DNA from: an uncultured delta proteobacterium
GTDB lineage: Bacteria; Desulfobacterota; Syntrophorhabdia; Syntrophorhabdales; Syntrophorhabdaceae
DNA length: 19,144 bases
Direction: 5' to 3'
NCBI GenBank assembly: GCA_903872255.1
Contig: CAIQJW010000046.1
Coordinates: forward strand, 1 to 19,144
Below are positions 1-6,682 of the stretch, one piece after another; the first letter of the stretch is position 1; the number at the start of each line of letters is the position of its first letter. Made by a program: the position numbers and the translations under genes. The notes under the pieces were generated by a model that saw only the letters and a list, made by a program, of their open reading frames with translations, was not told the DNA's origin and did not search any database.

Positions 1-107
1 AGATACCTTTCTATCCCGTCGCGTACGGGATGGCGGTGTGCTGTTTTATCCAGTGCCTCGTCCTGATCTGTGACATCTTCAAGATCTTCGGAGGTCAATA
101 TGAGTGA
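1..107 (+). CDS. dctQ: TRAP transporter small permease DctQ, C-terminal end (partial)
   Basis: The frame starting at base 3 is open from the window edge to a TGA at 105-107 and encodes about 34 residues. These include a hydrophobic stretch (YGMAVCCFIQCLVLICDIF) followed by a short polar tail. This matches the last membrane helix of a DctQ-type small permease, the four-helix subunit that pairs with DctM in TRAP (tripartite ATP-independent periplasmic) transporters. The strongest support is context: its stop codon overlaps the dctM start by 8 nt (ATGAGTGA at 100-107), the usual dctQ-dctM arrangement. The 5' part of the gene lies outside the window. The fragment is too short to prove the family from sequence alone. 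Confidence 0.75.
   Translation, partial: IPFYPVAYGMAVCCFIQCLVLICDIFKIFGGQYE
90..95 (+). promoter_or_regulatory. Ribosome binding site deciding the dctM start
   Basis: GGAGGT lies 4 nt before the ATG at 100, inside the last codons of dctQ. It supports this start over the ATG at 70, which has no comparable Shine-Dalgarno sequence. Confidence 0.8.
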
Positions 108-1407
108 TCCTATTAGCGCTGGAATCATTGGACTGGCTGTCGTACTCGTTCTATTCCTCACCGGCATCGAACTGGGTTTCGCCATGATCATCATGGGCTT
201 TCTCGGTTTCGGGTACCTCATTTCTTTCAATGCAGCGCTCAACCTGCTGGCGAAGGACATGTACGATGTTCTCAACTCTTACAGCTTTACCGTTATTCCC
301 CTCTTTGTCCTCATGGGGCAGGTGGCGTTCAACTCCGGCATTGCCAAGCGCCTGTTTGACGCCGCCCATAAATTCGTTGGCCATATTCCCGGCGGTCTCG
401 CGATGGCAACGGTCGCCGGCGCCACGGTCTTCAAGGCCATTTGCGGCTCCTCGCCCGCCACGTCGGCGACCTTCGCCCTTGTCGCGGTCCCGGAGATGGA
501 CCGGTACGGATACGATAAACGGCTCTCGACGGGCATCGTTGCCACTGTCGGCACACTGGGCATCCTGCTGCCGCCGAGCGTCACCCTGATCCTGTACGGC
601 ATCATCACCGACCAGTCAATAGGACGCCTTTTTCTTGCCGGCATTCTTCCCGGCCTTATAATCGCAGCGCTCTTTATAGTGGTCATTTACGGTTGGTGCA
701 AGATGAACCCCGCCATCGGCCCCAAGAGCCCCAAGGCGACCTGGAAAGAGAGGCTTAAAACCATACCGGAAGTTCTCATGGTCATGGTAATATTCTGCCT
801 TGTTATCGGCGGCATCCTCGGCGGCGTCTTCACGCCTACCGAAGCCGGCAGCGTCGGAACATTTCTTGTTCTCGTCATGACCTTCGCTATGCGCGATCTT
901 AATATCAAAAAATACATAAAGTCGGTTGCCGAGGCGGTCAGGACCGCAACAATGGTCTTAATGCTCATAGCCGGCTCGACCGTGCTCGGACACTTCATCG
1001 CAGTTACGACGATACCCATGGTAGCCGCTGACTGGATCGTAAGCCTCGCCATGCCTTCCTGGGTAATTATTATACTTATTGCCTTTATTTACCTCATCGG
1101 CGGTTCTTTTATCGATGACCTCGCGTTTATGATCCTCGCCACCCCGATCTTTTATCCGGCCATCCTCAAGCTCGGATATGACCCGATGTGGTTCGGTATC
1201 CTTATCGGCATCACGGTTATGCTCGGTGTTGTTCTTCCCCCGATGGCAATCTGCGTGTTTGTTGTCAAGCAGATCACCAAGACACCTTTCGGTGTCATTT
1301 ATGCCGGCGTGTATCCGTTCCTTATCAGCATTGTAGTAGGCGGCATCCTTGTCTTTCTTTTCCCCGCACTTGCGACATGGCTGCCTCGTGTGCTGATGCC
1401 TGGCTAA
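100..1407 (+). CDS. dctM: TRAP transporter large permease DctM
   Basis: This is the large inner-membrane subunit of a TRAP transporter, which imports small organic acids using an ion gradient and a periplasmic binding protein. The 435-residue protein is hydrophobic almost throughout, with about a dozen predicted membrane segments, and has the normal length for DctM. Family motifs are visible: GSSPATSA near residues 116-123, PEMDRYGYD just after, GILLPPS near 154-160, and FTPTEAG near 244-250. The ATG at 100 is preferred over the in-frame ATG at 70. GGAGGT at 90-95 sits correctly upstream, the upstream extension lies inside dctQ and is not hydrophobic, and the ATG overlaps the dctQ stop as expected for translational coupling. 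The gene is followed by a terminator. The substrate is unknown. The cognate binding protein could lie upstream of the window or be the dctP at 6712-7731. Confidence 0.96.
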   Translation: MSDPISAGIIGLAVVLVLFLTGIELGFAMIIMGFLGFGYLISFNAALNLLAKDMYDVLNSYSFTVIPLFVLMGQVAFNSGIAKRLFDAAHKFVGHIPGGLAMATVAGATVFKAICGSSPATSATFALVAVPEMDRYGYDKRLSTGIVATVGTLGILLPPSVTLILYGIITDQSIGRLFLAGILPGLIIAALFIVVIYGWCKMNPAIGPKSPKATWKERLKTIPEVLMVMVIFCLVIGGILGGVFTPTEAGSVGTFLVLVMTFAMRDLNIKKYIKSVAEAVRTATMVLMLIAGSTVLGHFIAVTTIPMVAADWIVSLAMPSWVIIILIAFIYLIGGSFIDDLAFMILATPIFYPAILKLGYDPMWFGILIGITVMLGVVLPPMAICVFVVKQITKTPFGVIYAGVYPFLISIVVGGILVFLFPALATWLPRVLMPG

Positions 1408-1426
1408 GCAATTAACCTGACATTAC

Positions 1427-1457
1427 AAACCCCGCTTCCTACGAGGCGGGGTTTTTT
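1427..1457 (+). terminator. Rho-independent terminator after dctM
   Basis: A 9-bp perfect stem, AAACCCCGC (1427-1435) with GCGGGGTTT (1446-1454), encloses a 10-nt loop and runs into six T residues (1452-1457). It starts 20 nt after the dctM stop and closes the dctQM transcript. Confidence 0.92.
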
Positions 1458-1540
1458 CATATGCGGATTAGGTTGTTTCGAATTGTCCCATTGTCTATCA
1501 GAAGTTGATAATATTATTCAAGAAAGCAAACAACAAAGAC

Positions 1541-1569
1541 GCTGGATCCCGGTAAACCGGGATGACGGC
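1541..1569. repeat. REP-like palindromic element
   Basis: The palindrome ATCCCGGT-AA-ACCGGGAT (1546-1563) has a perfect 8-bp stem. It is flanked by GCTGG on the left and GACGGCGGG on the right. The pattern 'tggatcccg...cgggatgacgg' is typical of short interspersed palindromes found in many proteobacterial genomes. Only one intergenic copy is visible here, so its repeat status is inferred from the pattern. Confidence 0.5.
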
Positions 1570-1659
1570 GGGTGGGGGTAGGCTCCTGCGTCCGATTAAT
1601 ATCTGCCCTGGGTGGCGGGGAATTGCGGCACAGCCTCCAAGCAAGGCTTGAACATTGTA

Positions 1660-1697
1660 TTAAAAAGGGCCCGTATATGAACACGGGCCCTTTTTAA
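1660..1697 (-). terminator. Bidirectional rho-independent terminator closing the Mo-hydroxylase operon
   Basis: A perfect 15-bp inverted repeat pairs TTAAAAAGGGCCCGT (1660-1674) with ACGGGCCCTTTTTAA (1683-1697) around an 8-nt loop. It has a GC core with an A-tract on one side and a T-tract on the other, so it can act on either strand. It lies 15 nt beyond the stop of the CoxG-like gene and is that operon's likely end. It would also stop any readthrough from dctM. Confidence 0.93.
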
Positions 1698-1712
1698 TAA
1701 TATCATTATTTA

Positions 1713-2165
1713 CTATACGATACCTTTCAGTTTCTCCTGAAGGTTCTTGGTGAATTCTTTTTCGGTATCTTTGGCCTTCGCCCTCATTATCCTGTCGCCG
1801 AACATTGCGAGCTTGCCGACGATGTTGACGTCGGTCTTGTAGCTGACCTCGACTTCGCCGTTGCCCTTGTCTATTAAGTCAACGACGGTCTTATTCTTGA
1901 AATGGCCGAGCTTCGTCATGTCCTCGCCCTCGCCTTCGATCTCCATGTGAGTCGGTCTCTCGACGACGGTCAATTTATTGACAAATTTCAGCCTGGCCTT
2001 GATGGGTCCCACTTTTTGCTTCACGATGCATTCGTATGACGTGTCATCAATAATCGTCACCGACTCGGCACCCGGAAGGCAGGTGAGGATCGTATCGGGT
2101 TTCAGCAGGAAATCGAAAAGCTTATCGATGGGTGCTTTCAGGGTAAATCCGCCCTCTATTACCAT
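1713..2165 (-). CDS. CoxG-like (SRPBCC superfamily) protein, CO dehydrogenase subunit G family
   Basis: This 150-residue protein has the marks of the CoxG family, a START-like lipid/ligand-binding fold. CLPGAE is at residues 29-34, VGPIKARLKF at 52-61, and the C-terminal helix contains GKLAMFGDRI (117-126). Length is normal for the family. CoxG proteins accompany molybdenum hydroxylases; in aerobic CO oxidisers CoxG is implicated in recruiting the enzyme to the membrane. A similar accessory or anchoring role here is inference. AAGGAGG precedes the ATG. The gene is the last in the operon, 57 nt after the zinc-finger gene, and is followed by a strong terminator. No CoxD/CoxE maturation genes are seen in the window. 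Confidence 0.9.
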   Translation of the reverse strand: MVIEGGFTLKAPIDKLFDFLLKPDTILTCLPGAESVTIIDDTSYECIVKQKVGPIKARLKFVNKLTVVERPTHMEIEGEGEDMTKLGHFKNKTVVDLIDKGNGEVEVSYKTDVNIVGKLAMFGDRIMRAKAKDTEKEFTKNLQEKLKGIV

Positions 2166-2195
2166 GGATGTTCCTCCTTGTTAAATTTCTATCGT

Positions 2196-2214
2196 GGCCC
2201 CGATTACCGGGGTC
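2196..2214 (-). other. Intercistronic stem-loop between zinc-finger and CoxG-like genes
   Basis: CCCCG (2198-2202) pairs with CGGGG (2208-2212) around a 5-nt loop, in the 57-nt gap between the two genes. There is no T-tract on the minus strand, so it is unlikely to be a terminator. It may affect mRNA stability or be a degenerate copy of the palindrome at 1546, with which it shares CCCGGTAA on the minus strand. Confidence 0.4.
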
Positions 2215-2222
2215 GCGTTTTA

Positions 2223-2438
2223 TTACAGCTTATCCTGTGCCTTTTCAATCAGGTCTGAGAGGATCTCATAGCTCTTATTGCCCGCCTCGGTCGTCTGTGC
2301 GAGTAGAAGCTCGATGTATGAGTGACCCTGTGATTCGATCCATGCCCTGTGCGCCTTGTCGCCGGTGCCGAACATATGGCGTGCCACCTGTTTGCTGTTA
2401 GGCCATTCCTTTTTGCATGCTGGACATTTAAAGCTCAC
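2223..2438 (-). CDS. Small C2H2-type zinc-finger protein, function unknown
   Basis: A 71-residue protein begins with a putative zinc-binding module: CPAC at residues 5-8, then His21 and His30, giving C-x2-C-x12-H-x8-H. The rest is predicted helical (residues about 38-71, ending in EKAQDKL). I do not recognise a named family. The start is GTG at 2438, with AAGGAGG 6 nt upstream, which makes the call firm despite the small size. It lies 31 nt after the molybdopterin subunit gene and 57 nt before the CoxG-like gene, all on the minus strand, so it is almost certainly co-transcribed. A role in enzyme maturation, metal or cofactor handling, or regulation is possible, but this is inference from position only. 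Confidence 0.85.
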   Translation of the reverse strand: MSFKCPACKKEWPNSKQVARHMFGTGDKAHRAWIESQGHSYIELLLAQTTEAGNKSYEILSDLIEKAQDKL

Positions 2439-2469
2439 GGTAAACCTCCTTAATTATCTTTGGTAATAA

Positions 2470-4755
2470 CTACTTCTGGGCTTCCTGTTCCTTCTTCTCC
2501 CTCAAGGCTTTAAGAATCCTTTCCGGGGTGATCGGGAGCTCTTTCATCTGAATGCCCATTGCGTTGTAGATGGCGTTGCCAAGTGCAGCGGCCGTCGGGT
2601 TGGTGAGGCCTTCGCCGGCCTCTTTTGCGCCGTACGGACCCTCGGGCTCATAGGTGTCAATCTCGATAATGCCGGCTTCGGGCATCTGCGGCGCCTTGAT
2701 GACCTTGTAGTCAACGAGGTTCGGGTTCATAAGCTTGCCGTCTTCCATCGGCATATCTTCGAGATACGCATAACCCAGCGCCATGGATGCCGCGCCCTCG
2801 AGTTGACCGATAAGGCCAAGCTGGTTGATCGGCTGGCCGCAATCGTGCGCTGTCATAACTTCATGTATTGTGATCTTTCCGGTTTCCGGATCGACTTCTG
2901 CATCAACCGCCTGCATCATGTAGCTGTATGCAGGGGAGATCATGCCTTTTCTATGCGGCGTATAATAACCGCGCCCCATGATCCGCTGGCCGTCTTTTGC
3001 GCGCAGCGCCTTCTTTACGAGGTCAACATACGGCAAGCCCCTTTCCGGACGTGCCACGATGTGTACCCATCTATCCTTAATGTCGAGGTCATAAACAATA
3101 TTGATGCCCATTTCAGCATAGGCAAATTCGAGAAGCTGTTTTTTTGCATCTTCGCATGCCATCTTGACGGCGTTGCCTGCCATAAGCGTCTGGCGTGAGC
3201 CCCACGCACCGAGGTCGGCCGGGCAATGCGCCGTATCACCGGAGTGGACCCTGATGTCTTCCATCTTAACTCCGAGCGTCTCGGCGGCGATTATTGCCAT
3301 GGTCGTATTGGAGCCCTGGCCGATATCCTGGCATCCGACATGAAGTTCGACCGTACCGTCGACATTGATCGTAACAACAGCGGAAGAGAATGAATACGGT
3401 GAATCGAACCAGTTGAAGATGCCACCCGACATAAAACCGCAGGAGGAGATGCCGATACCCCTGTTGGCGGGCAGTTCGCCTTTTGCCTTGACCCATTTTT
3501 CGATCTCGTCGATGCACTGCTTGAGACCGCAGCTGGCGATAAATGCCTGGCCCGGGACTTCATAGCCTTCGGTGTGGCCGTTCTTCCTTCTCACCTCAAA
3601 CGGGTCGAGGCCAAGGTCTGCGCATATCCAGTCGATCTGCTGCTCGGAGCAGAACATTGCCTGGGGGGCACCGAAACCGCGCATCGATGTGGAGGGGAGG
3701 GTATTCGTATATACGCGATAACCGTCGTAACGATATCCTCTCCATTTATACGGGAATGAATGGAAGAACCCGGACAGGTAAAGCGCTGTCGCGCCCATGC
3801 CTGTGTAGGCGCCGCCATTTGAGAACATGCGGGATTCACGGGCACAGAATGTGCCGTCTTTTTTGATGCCGGTGCGGACATAATAGAACATCGGGGTCCG
3901 TCTCTTGGAGGCAATGAAATCTTCCTCACGGGTAAAGACAACCTTTACCGGCTTGAAGAGCTTCATGGACATGACGGCGCTGCAGAACATCGCCGCATCC
4001 AGCTCGAATTTGCCGCCGAAGCCGCCGCCTACGTACGGTGCGAGGACACGGACGTCGCCTTCGCGAAGCCCGAGGACGCCTGCGAGGAGGCCCTGGGTAT
4101 AATATGCCGATTGGGTGGATGCCCAGCAGGTCAATTTGCCGTCGGGGGTAAAATTGGACATGGCCGCGCGGGTCTCCATACACATATGGGCCTGCCCGGA
4201 GCACTTGAACCAGTCTTCCCTGATATAATCCGCTTCATCAAATGCCTCATCAACATCGCCCCACTCGATATGCCGGGTGACGTTAACGTTTCTTTCAACG
4301 CCTTCATGGATCGTGGGCGCTTCTTTCTTGATGGCTTCCAGCGGCTCGTACACTGCAGGAAGGACTTCGTAATCAACCTCGATAAGGTCAAGGGCGGCTT
4401 CCGCGATCTCTTCGGTTACAGCGGCTACTGCTGCTACCGGCTCGCCGATATAGCGCACTTTTTCCAGGGGAAGGACCTGCTCATCGCAGAGCTCTTCGTA
4501 CCGTCTCCAGATACCCTGTTTGATGCCGAGCGTATCTTTGCCGGTTACAACGATCTTAACACCCGGGAGCGCCAGCGCTGCCGTGGCGTCGATGTTTTTT
4601 ATCTTTGCATGGGGGTGCGGGCTGCGGAGGATCTTGCCGTAGAGCATTCCGGGAAGCGTTACATCAAAGGTGTAAGTGGCCCGGCCTGTTACCTTCGCAA
4701 CGCCATCTATATTGTGAACATGTGTATTGATGACATTATATTTCGCGTGACTCAT
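2470..4755 (-). CDS. Xanthine dehydrogenase-family molybdopterin-binding (large) subunit
   Basis: This is the catalytic subunit of a Mo hydroxylase (761 residues; family about 760-800). The N-terminal a/b-hammerhead domain spans about residues 15-140, followed by the molybdopterin-binding domains. Visible motifs are GQAHMCMET (187-195), VGGGFGGK (242-249), SMRGFGAPQ (357-365), CQDIGQG (475-481) and GAKEAGEGL (709-717), where Glu715 aligns with the catalytic Glu of the family. Phe250 occupies the position of bovine xanthine oxidase Glu802, which argues against a purine substrate; Arg359 aligns with its Arg880. There is no AYxCSFR motif, so it is not form I CO dehydrogenase. The closest functional type may be aromatic or heterocycle hydroxylases or 4-hydroxybenzoyl-CoA reductase-like enzymes. 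ATG 4755 is chosen over 4794: AAGGAGGAG lies just upstream, inside the end of the FeS gene, and the start is 1 nt past that gene's stop. Confidence 0.93.
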   Translation of the reverse strand: MSHAKYNVINTHVHNIDGVAKVTGRATYTFDVTLPGMLYGKILRSPHPHAKIKNIDATAALALPGVKIVVTGKDTLGIKQGIWRRYEELCDEQVLPLEKVRYIGEPVAAVAAVTEEIAEAALDLIEVDYEVLPAVYEPLEAIKKEAPTIHEGVERNVNVTRHIEWGDVDEAFDEADYIREDWFKCSGQAHMCMETRAAMSNFTPDGKLTCWASTQSAYYTQGLLAGVLGLREGDVRVLAPYVGGGFGGKFELDAAMFCSAVMSMKLFKPVKVVFTREEDFIASKRRTPMFYYVRTGIKKDGTFCARESRMFSNGGAYTGMGATALYLSGFFHSFPYKWRGYRYDGYRVYTNTLPSTSMRGFGAPQAMFCSEQQIDWICADLGLDPFEVRRKNGHTEGYEVPGQAFIASCGLKQCIDEIEKWVKAKGELPANRGIGISSCGFMSGGIFNWFDSPYSFSSAVVTINVDGTVELHVGCQDIGQGSNTTMAIIAAETLGVKMEDIRVHSGDTAHCPADLGAWGSRQTLMAGNAVKMACEDAKKQLLEFAYAEMGINIVYDLDIKDRWVHIVARPERGLPYVDLVKKALRAKDGQRIMGRGYYTPHRKGMISPAYSYMMQAVDAEVDPETGKITIHEVMTAHDCGQPINQLGLIGQLEGAASMALGYAYLEDMPMEDGKLMNPNLVDYKVIKAPQMPEAGIIEIDTYEPEGPYGAKEAGEGLTNPTAAALGNAIYNAMGIQMKELPITPERILKALREKKEQEAQK

Positions 4756-4756
4756 A

Positions 4757-5236
4757 TCACTCCTCCTTATATTTGCCCTGTGTAACAGCTTCAATGGCCC
4801 TTACGATGCTGTTATATCCTGTGCATCTGCAGACGTTGCCCTCGATGCTCTCTTTTATCTGATCTTTGGTCGGGTCTTTCGCCTCGGCTATAAAAGCGCT
4901 TGCTGACATCAGCATTCCCGGGGTGCAAAAGCCGCACTGATATGAACCATGGTCGAGGAACGACTTCTGGATCGGGCTTAGTTTGCCGTTTTTCTCCAGG
5001 CCTTCAACCGTCGTCACTTCCATGCCTTCACACTGGATCGCGAGGACAGAGCAGGATTTTACGGATGCGCCGTTGACATTTACCGTACATGCTCCGCACG
5101 ATACCGTCTCACAGCCTCTTTTGGTTCCCGTGAAGCCCAGATGGTCCCTGATAACCTCGACAAGTAATGTCTTGGGATGTATATAGACTTCATATTCGTC
5201 GTTATTCACTTTAAAGCTCAGTTTCTGTTTTTCCAT
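4757..5236 (-). CDS. (2Fe-2S)-binding small subunit of the Mo hydroxylase
   Basis: The small electron-transfer subunit (159 residues) has two domains. The N-terminal plant-ferredoxin-like domain binds one [2Fe-2S] cluster through Cys42, Cys47, Cys50 and Cys62 (C-x4-C-x2-C-x11-C). The C-terminal four-helix domain binds a second through CGFCTPG (Cys101, Cys104) and CRCTGY (Cys136, Cys138). All eight ligands are present. It passes electrons from the Mo centre to the FAD subunit. It starts at ATG 5236 with AAGGAGG upstream, 12 nt after the FAD subunit gene. Its last codons carry the Shine-Dalgarno of the large subunit. It has no N-terminal signal, so the enzyme is cytoplasmic. Confidence 0.96.
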   Translation of the reverse strand: MEKQKLSFKVNNDEYEVYIHPKTLLVEVIRDHLGFTGTKRGCETVSCGACTVNVNGASVKSCSVLAIQCEGMEVTTVEGLEKNGKLSPIQKSFLDHGSYQCGFCTPGMLMSASAFIAEAKDPTKDQIKESIEGNVCRCTGYNSIVRAIEAVTQGKYKEE

Positions 5237-5248
5237 CTCTTTTCCTCC

Positions 5249-6121
5249 TTAAGCAGCCTTCTGGGCTTGTTCAAAGGCCTTCTTCAGCATCCTTTTTGTG
5301 AGAACGCCGAGGACGTGTCTTCTGTGTTCTTCGGACGCATGGATGTCGGCAACCGGCTCGCAATCTTCCGATGCGATCTTGCCGGCTTCGGCAAACAGGG
5401 CATCGTCAAGCTTTTTGCCTTTTAACAGGTCCTCGGCCTTCGTTACCCGAAGAGGTATGGGGCCCGCATTACCGAGAACGATCCGGGCGGCCTTACATGT
5501 GCCGTCGGCATTGAGGGTTACGGATGCCGCTGCTGCCACGATACCCATATCGCTGTCCAGGAGGTTGAATTTCTGATAGGCGCAGCCGAATTTCGGCTCG
5601 GGGGTCGGAACGTGAATTTCCAGTGCCAGGTCGCCATGTTCCATCTTCGTTTCAAAATAATCAACAAAGAATTCGTCGAGGGGCACTGTCGTTTCGCCGC
5701 TCGAATTGCCGAATTTGATCTCTGCGTTGAGCGCTATAAGCACGGGGCCGGGATCGCCGGCGGGATCCGCGTGGGCGATGTTTCCGCCGATGGTGCCCCA
5801 GTTGCGGGTCTGGATTGATGCCAACTTTTCTTCCATCGCTACGAGTACCGGGTATTTCTTCTCGATGATGTCCGATTTCTCGATCTCACGGTGAGTTGTC
5901 GCGGCGCCAATCCTCAGGCCGTCCTTCTCTTCGAACTTGATGTAGCTCAGCTCTTTCACGTGCTTGATGTCGAGGAGGTATTCGGGAGTAACCATGCCCT
6001 GTCTCATGACGATCAACAAGGACTGGCCGCCGCAGATGACTTTGCAATCATCGTGTTCCGCGTACATGGCAAGCGCTTCTTTCAGGCTTGCAGGCTTCAG
6101 GTAATGAAAATCGTTGATCAT
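5249..6121 (-). CDS. FAD-binding (medium) subunit of the Mo hydroxylase, CoxM type
   Basis: The 290-residue flavoprotein subunit belongs to the CO dehydrogenase medium chain / xanthine dehydrogenase FAD-binding family. FAD-contact motifs are GGQSLL (31-36) and TIGGNIAHADPAGD (110-123); the C-terminal CO-dehydrogenase flavoprotein domain covers about 180-285. The segment after TIGGN runs straight on. It therefore lacks the roughly 40-residue loop with four cysteines that carries an extra [4Fe-4S] cluster in 4-hydroxybenzoyl-CoA reductase (HcrB). This separates it from the low-potential reductive enzymes and points to a hydroxylase, although that loop test is a family rule rather than proof. 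ATG 6121 has GGAGAGG just upstream. It leads the FAD-FeS-Mo gene trio and lies 64 nt after the small Cys-rich gene. Confidence 0.94.
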   Translation of the reverse strand: MINDFHYLKPASLKEALAMYAEHDDCKVICGGQSLLIVMRQGMVTPEYLLDIKHVKELSYIKFEEKDGLRIGAATTHREIEKSDIIEKKYPVLVAMEEKLASIQTRNWGTIGGNIAHADPAGDPGPVLIALNAEIKFGNSSGETTVPLDEFFVDYFETKMEHGDLALEIHVPTPEPKFGCAYQKFNLLDSDMGIVAAAASVTLNADGTCKAARIVLGNAGPIPLRVTKAEDLLKGKKLDDALFAEAGKIASEDCEPVADIHASEEHRRHVLGVLTKRMLKKAFEQAQKAA

Positions 6122-6185
6122 ATTCCTCTCCTTTCCTTTCTATTGATTCTTTTTCTTAAACCATTAACTGGATCGTCTACGGTAA

Positions 6186-6458
6186 TTAGTGTTTTAGAGC
6201 AGCAAATTCCTTCTCAATCACATATTCCTCGAAATTGTTTATACACTGCGAGCCGACCTCTATGTTTTCGGGCATCCCGAACGTTTCGTCGGGCACATTC
6301 TTCTCTTCTGATTTCTTTAGTTCCTTGATGCGCTCCGGATCAAAAGAGCTGCCCTTGTATGCGGCGGAATAGCAGAGATAAAAATGGCGACCGCGATAGA
6401 TTGCACATTCCGTACAGGCGGTGCGTGAAATGGGACATAATATTTTGTGTTTGGCCAT
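6186..6458 (-). CDS. Small Cys-rich hypothetical protein leading the Mo-hydroxylase operon
   Basis: This 90-residue protein matches no family I can name. The N-terminal third carries Cys8, Cys15, Cys18 and Cys29 (C-x6-C-x2-C-x10-C), a spacing that could bind zinc or an Fe-S cluster. It is followed by YRGRH and a charged helical middle (residues 40-58); a fifth Cys is at 72. The start is ATG 6458, with GAGGTG 7 nt upstream. An in-frame TTG five codons earlier is less likely. It is the first gene after a good promoter (6513-6541) and 64 nt before the FAD subunit gene, so it is probably co-transcribed with the enzyme. There is no signal peptide or membrane helix. A role in maturation, electron transfer or sensing is speculative. 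Confidence 0.8.
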   Translation of the reverse strand: MAKHKILCPISRTACTECAIYRGRHFYLCYSAAYKGSSFDPERIKELKKSEEKNVPDETFGMPENIEVGSQCINNFEEYVIEKEFAALKH

Positions 6459-6484
6459 TGATGAACACCTCAAAAAAGTGAAAA

Positions 6485-6502
6485 AATGCCCTGAAAAGCA
6501 TT
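6485..6502 (-). other. Weak stem-loop in the 5' leader of the Mo-hydroxylase operon
   Basis: AATGC and GCATT (5-bp stem, 8-nt loop) fall just after the predicted transcription start and are followed on the minus strand by a run of T residues. It resembles a very weak attenuator or a 5'-end stabilising hairpin. The stem is too short for confidence. Confidence 0.25.
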
Positions 6503-6512
6503 ATGTGTCAGA

Positions 6513-6541
6513 ATTATTGCGGATATTTGCACGAAAGTCAA
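6513..6541 (-). promoter_or_regulatory. Sigma-70-type promoter of the Mo-hydroxylase operon
   Basis: On the minus strand, TTGACT (-35, 6541-6536) and AATAAT (-10, 6518-6513) are separated by exactly 17 nt. Each matches 5 of 6 consensus bases. Transcription would start near 6506, leaving a leader of about 48 nt before the ATG at 6458. Confidence 0.7.
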
Positions 6542-6652
6542 GTTTATTTTTTACCATAATAAACATCATCGTATTCCATTTAATATTGCAGGGTTTTTTT
6601 TGACCTATTTTGTTCGATATCCTGAACGGGTCCTTGTTTTTTTGCAATTCTA

Positions 6653-6682
6653 TTGACAAAGCCGGCTGCGTTTACATAGAAT
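6653..6682 (+). promoter_or_regulatory. Sigma-70-type promoter of dctP
   Basis: TTGACA (-35, 6653-6658, perfect) is followed 18 nt later by TAGAAT (-10, 6677-6682, 5 of 6). The predicted start near 6690 leaves a short leader before the ATG at 6712. Confidence 0.72.

Larger units (their letters stand above)
1408..1712. other. Gene-free convergent intergenic region
   Basis: About 305 bases lie between the convergent ends of dctM (+) and the CoxG-like gene (-). The region holds the dctM terminator, an AT-rich stretch with a small inverted repeat (TATCA/TGATA, 1496-1510), a REP-like palindrome (1546-1563) with a G-rich flank, and the bidirectional terminator at 1660-1697. I see no credible open reading frame, tRNA or promoter. 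Stops are frequent in all frames, and no gene starts here. Confidence 0.8.

Noticed and set aside
13..31. Palindrome ATCCCGT/ACGGGAT at the left edge, resembling the REP-like element at 1546
   Set aside because: It lies inside the dctQ reading frame and encodes ordinary residues for a DctQ C-terminus. With only 7 bp in the stem, chance is a sufficient explanation.
2470..4755. CO dehydrogenase (CoxL) assignment for the large subunit
   Set aside because: The form I active-site motif AYxCSFR is absent; the corresponding region reads SMRGFGAPQ, as in xanthine dehydrogenase-type enzymes.
4111..4785. Long + strand reading frame of 224 codons opposite the Mo subunit gene
   Set aside because: It is antisense to a gene with full family motifs, has no ribosome binding site or recognisable motifs, and is explained by codon bias of the real gene.
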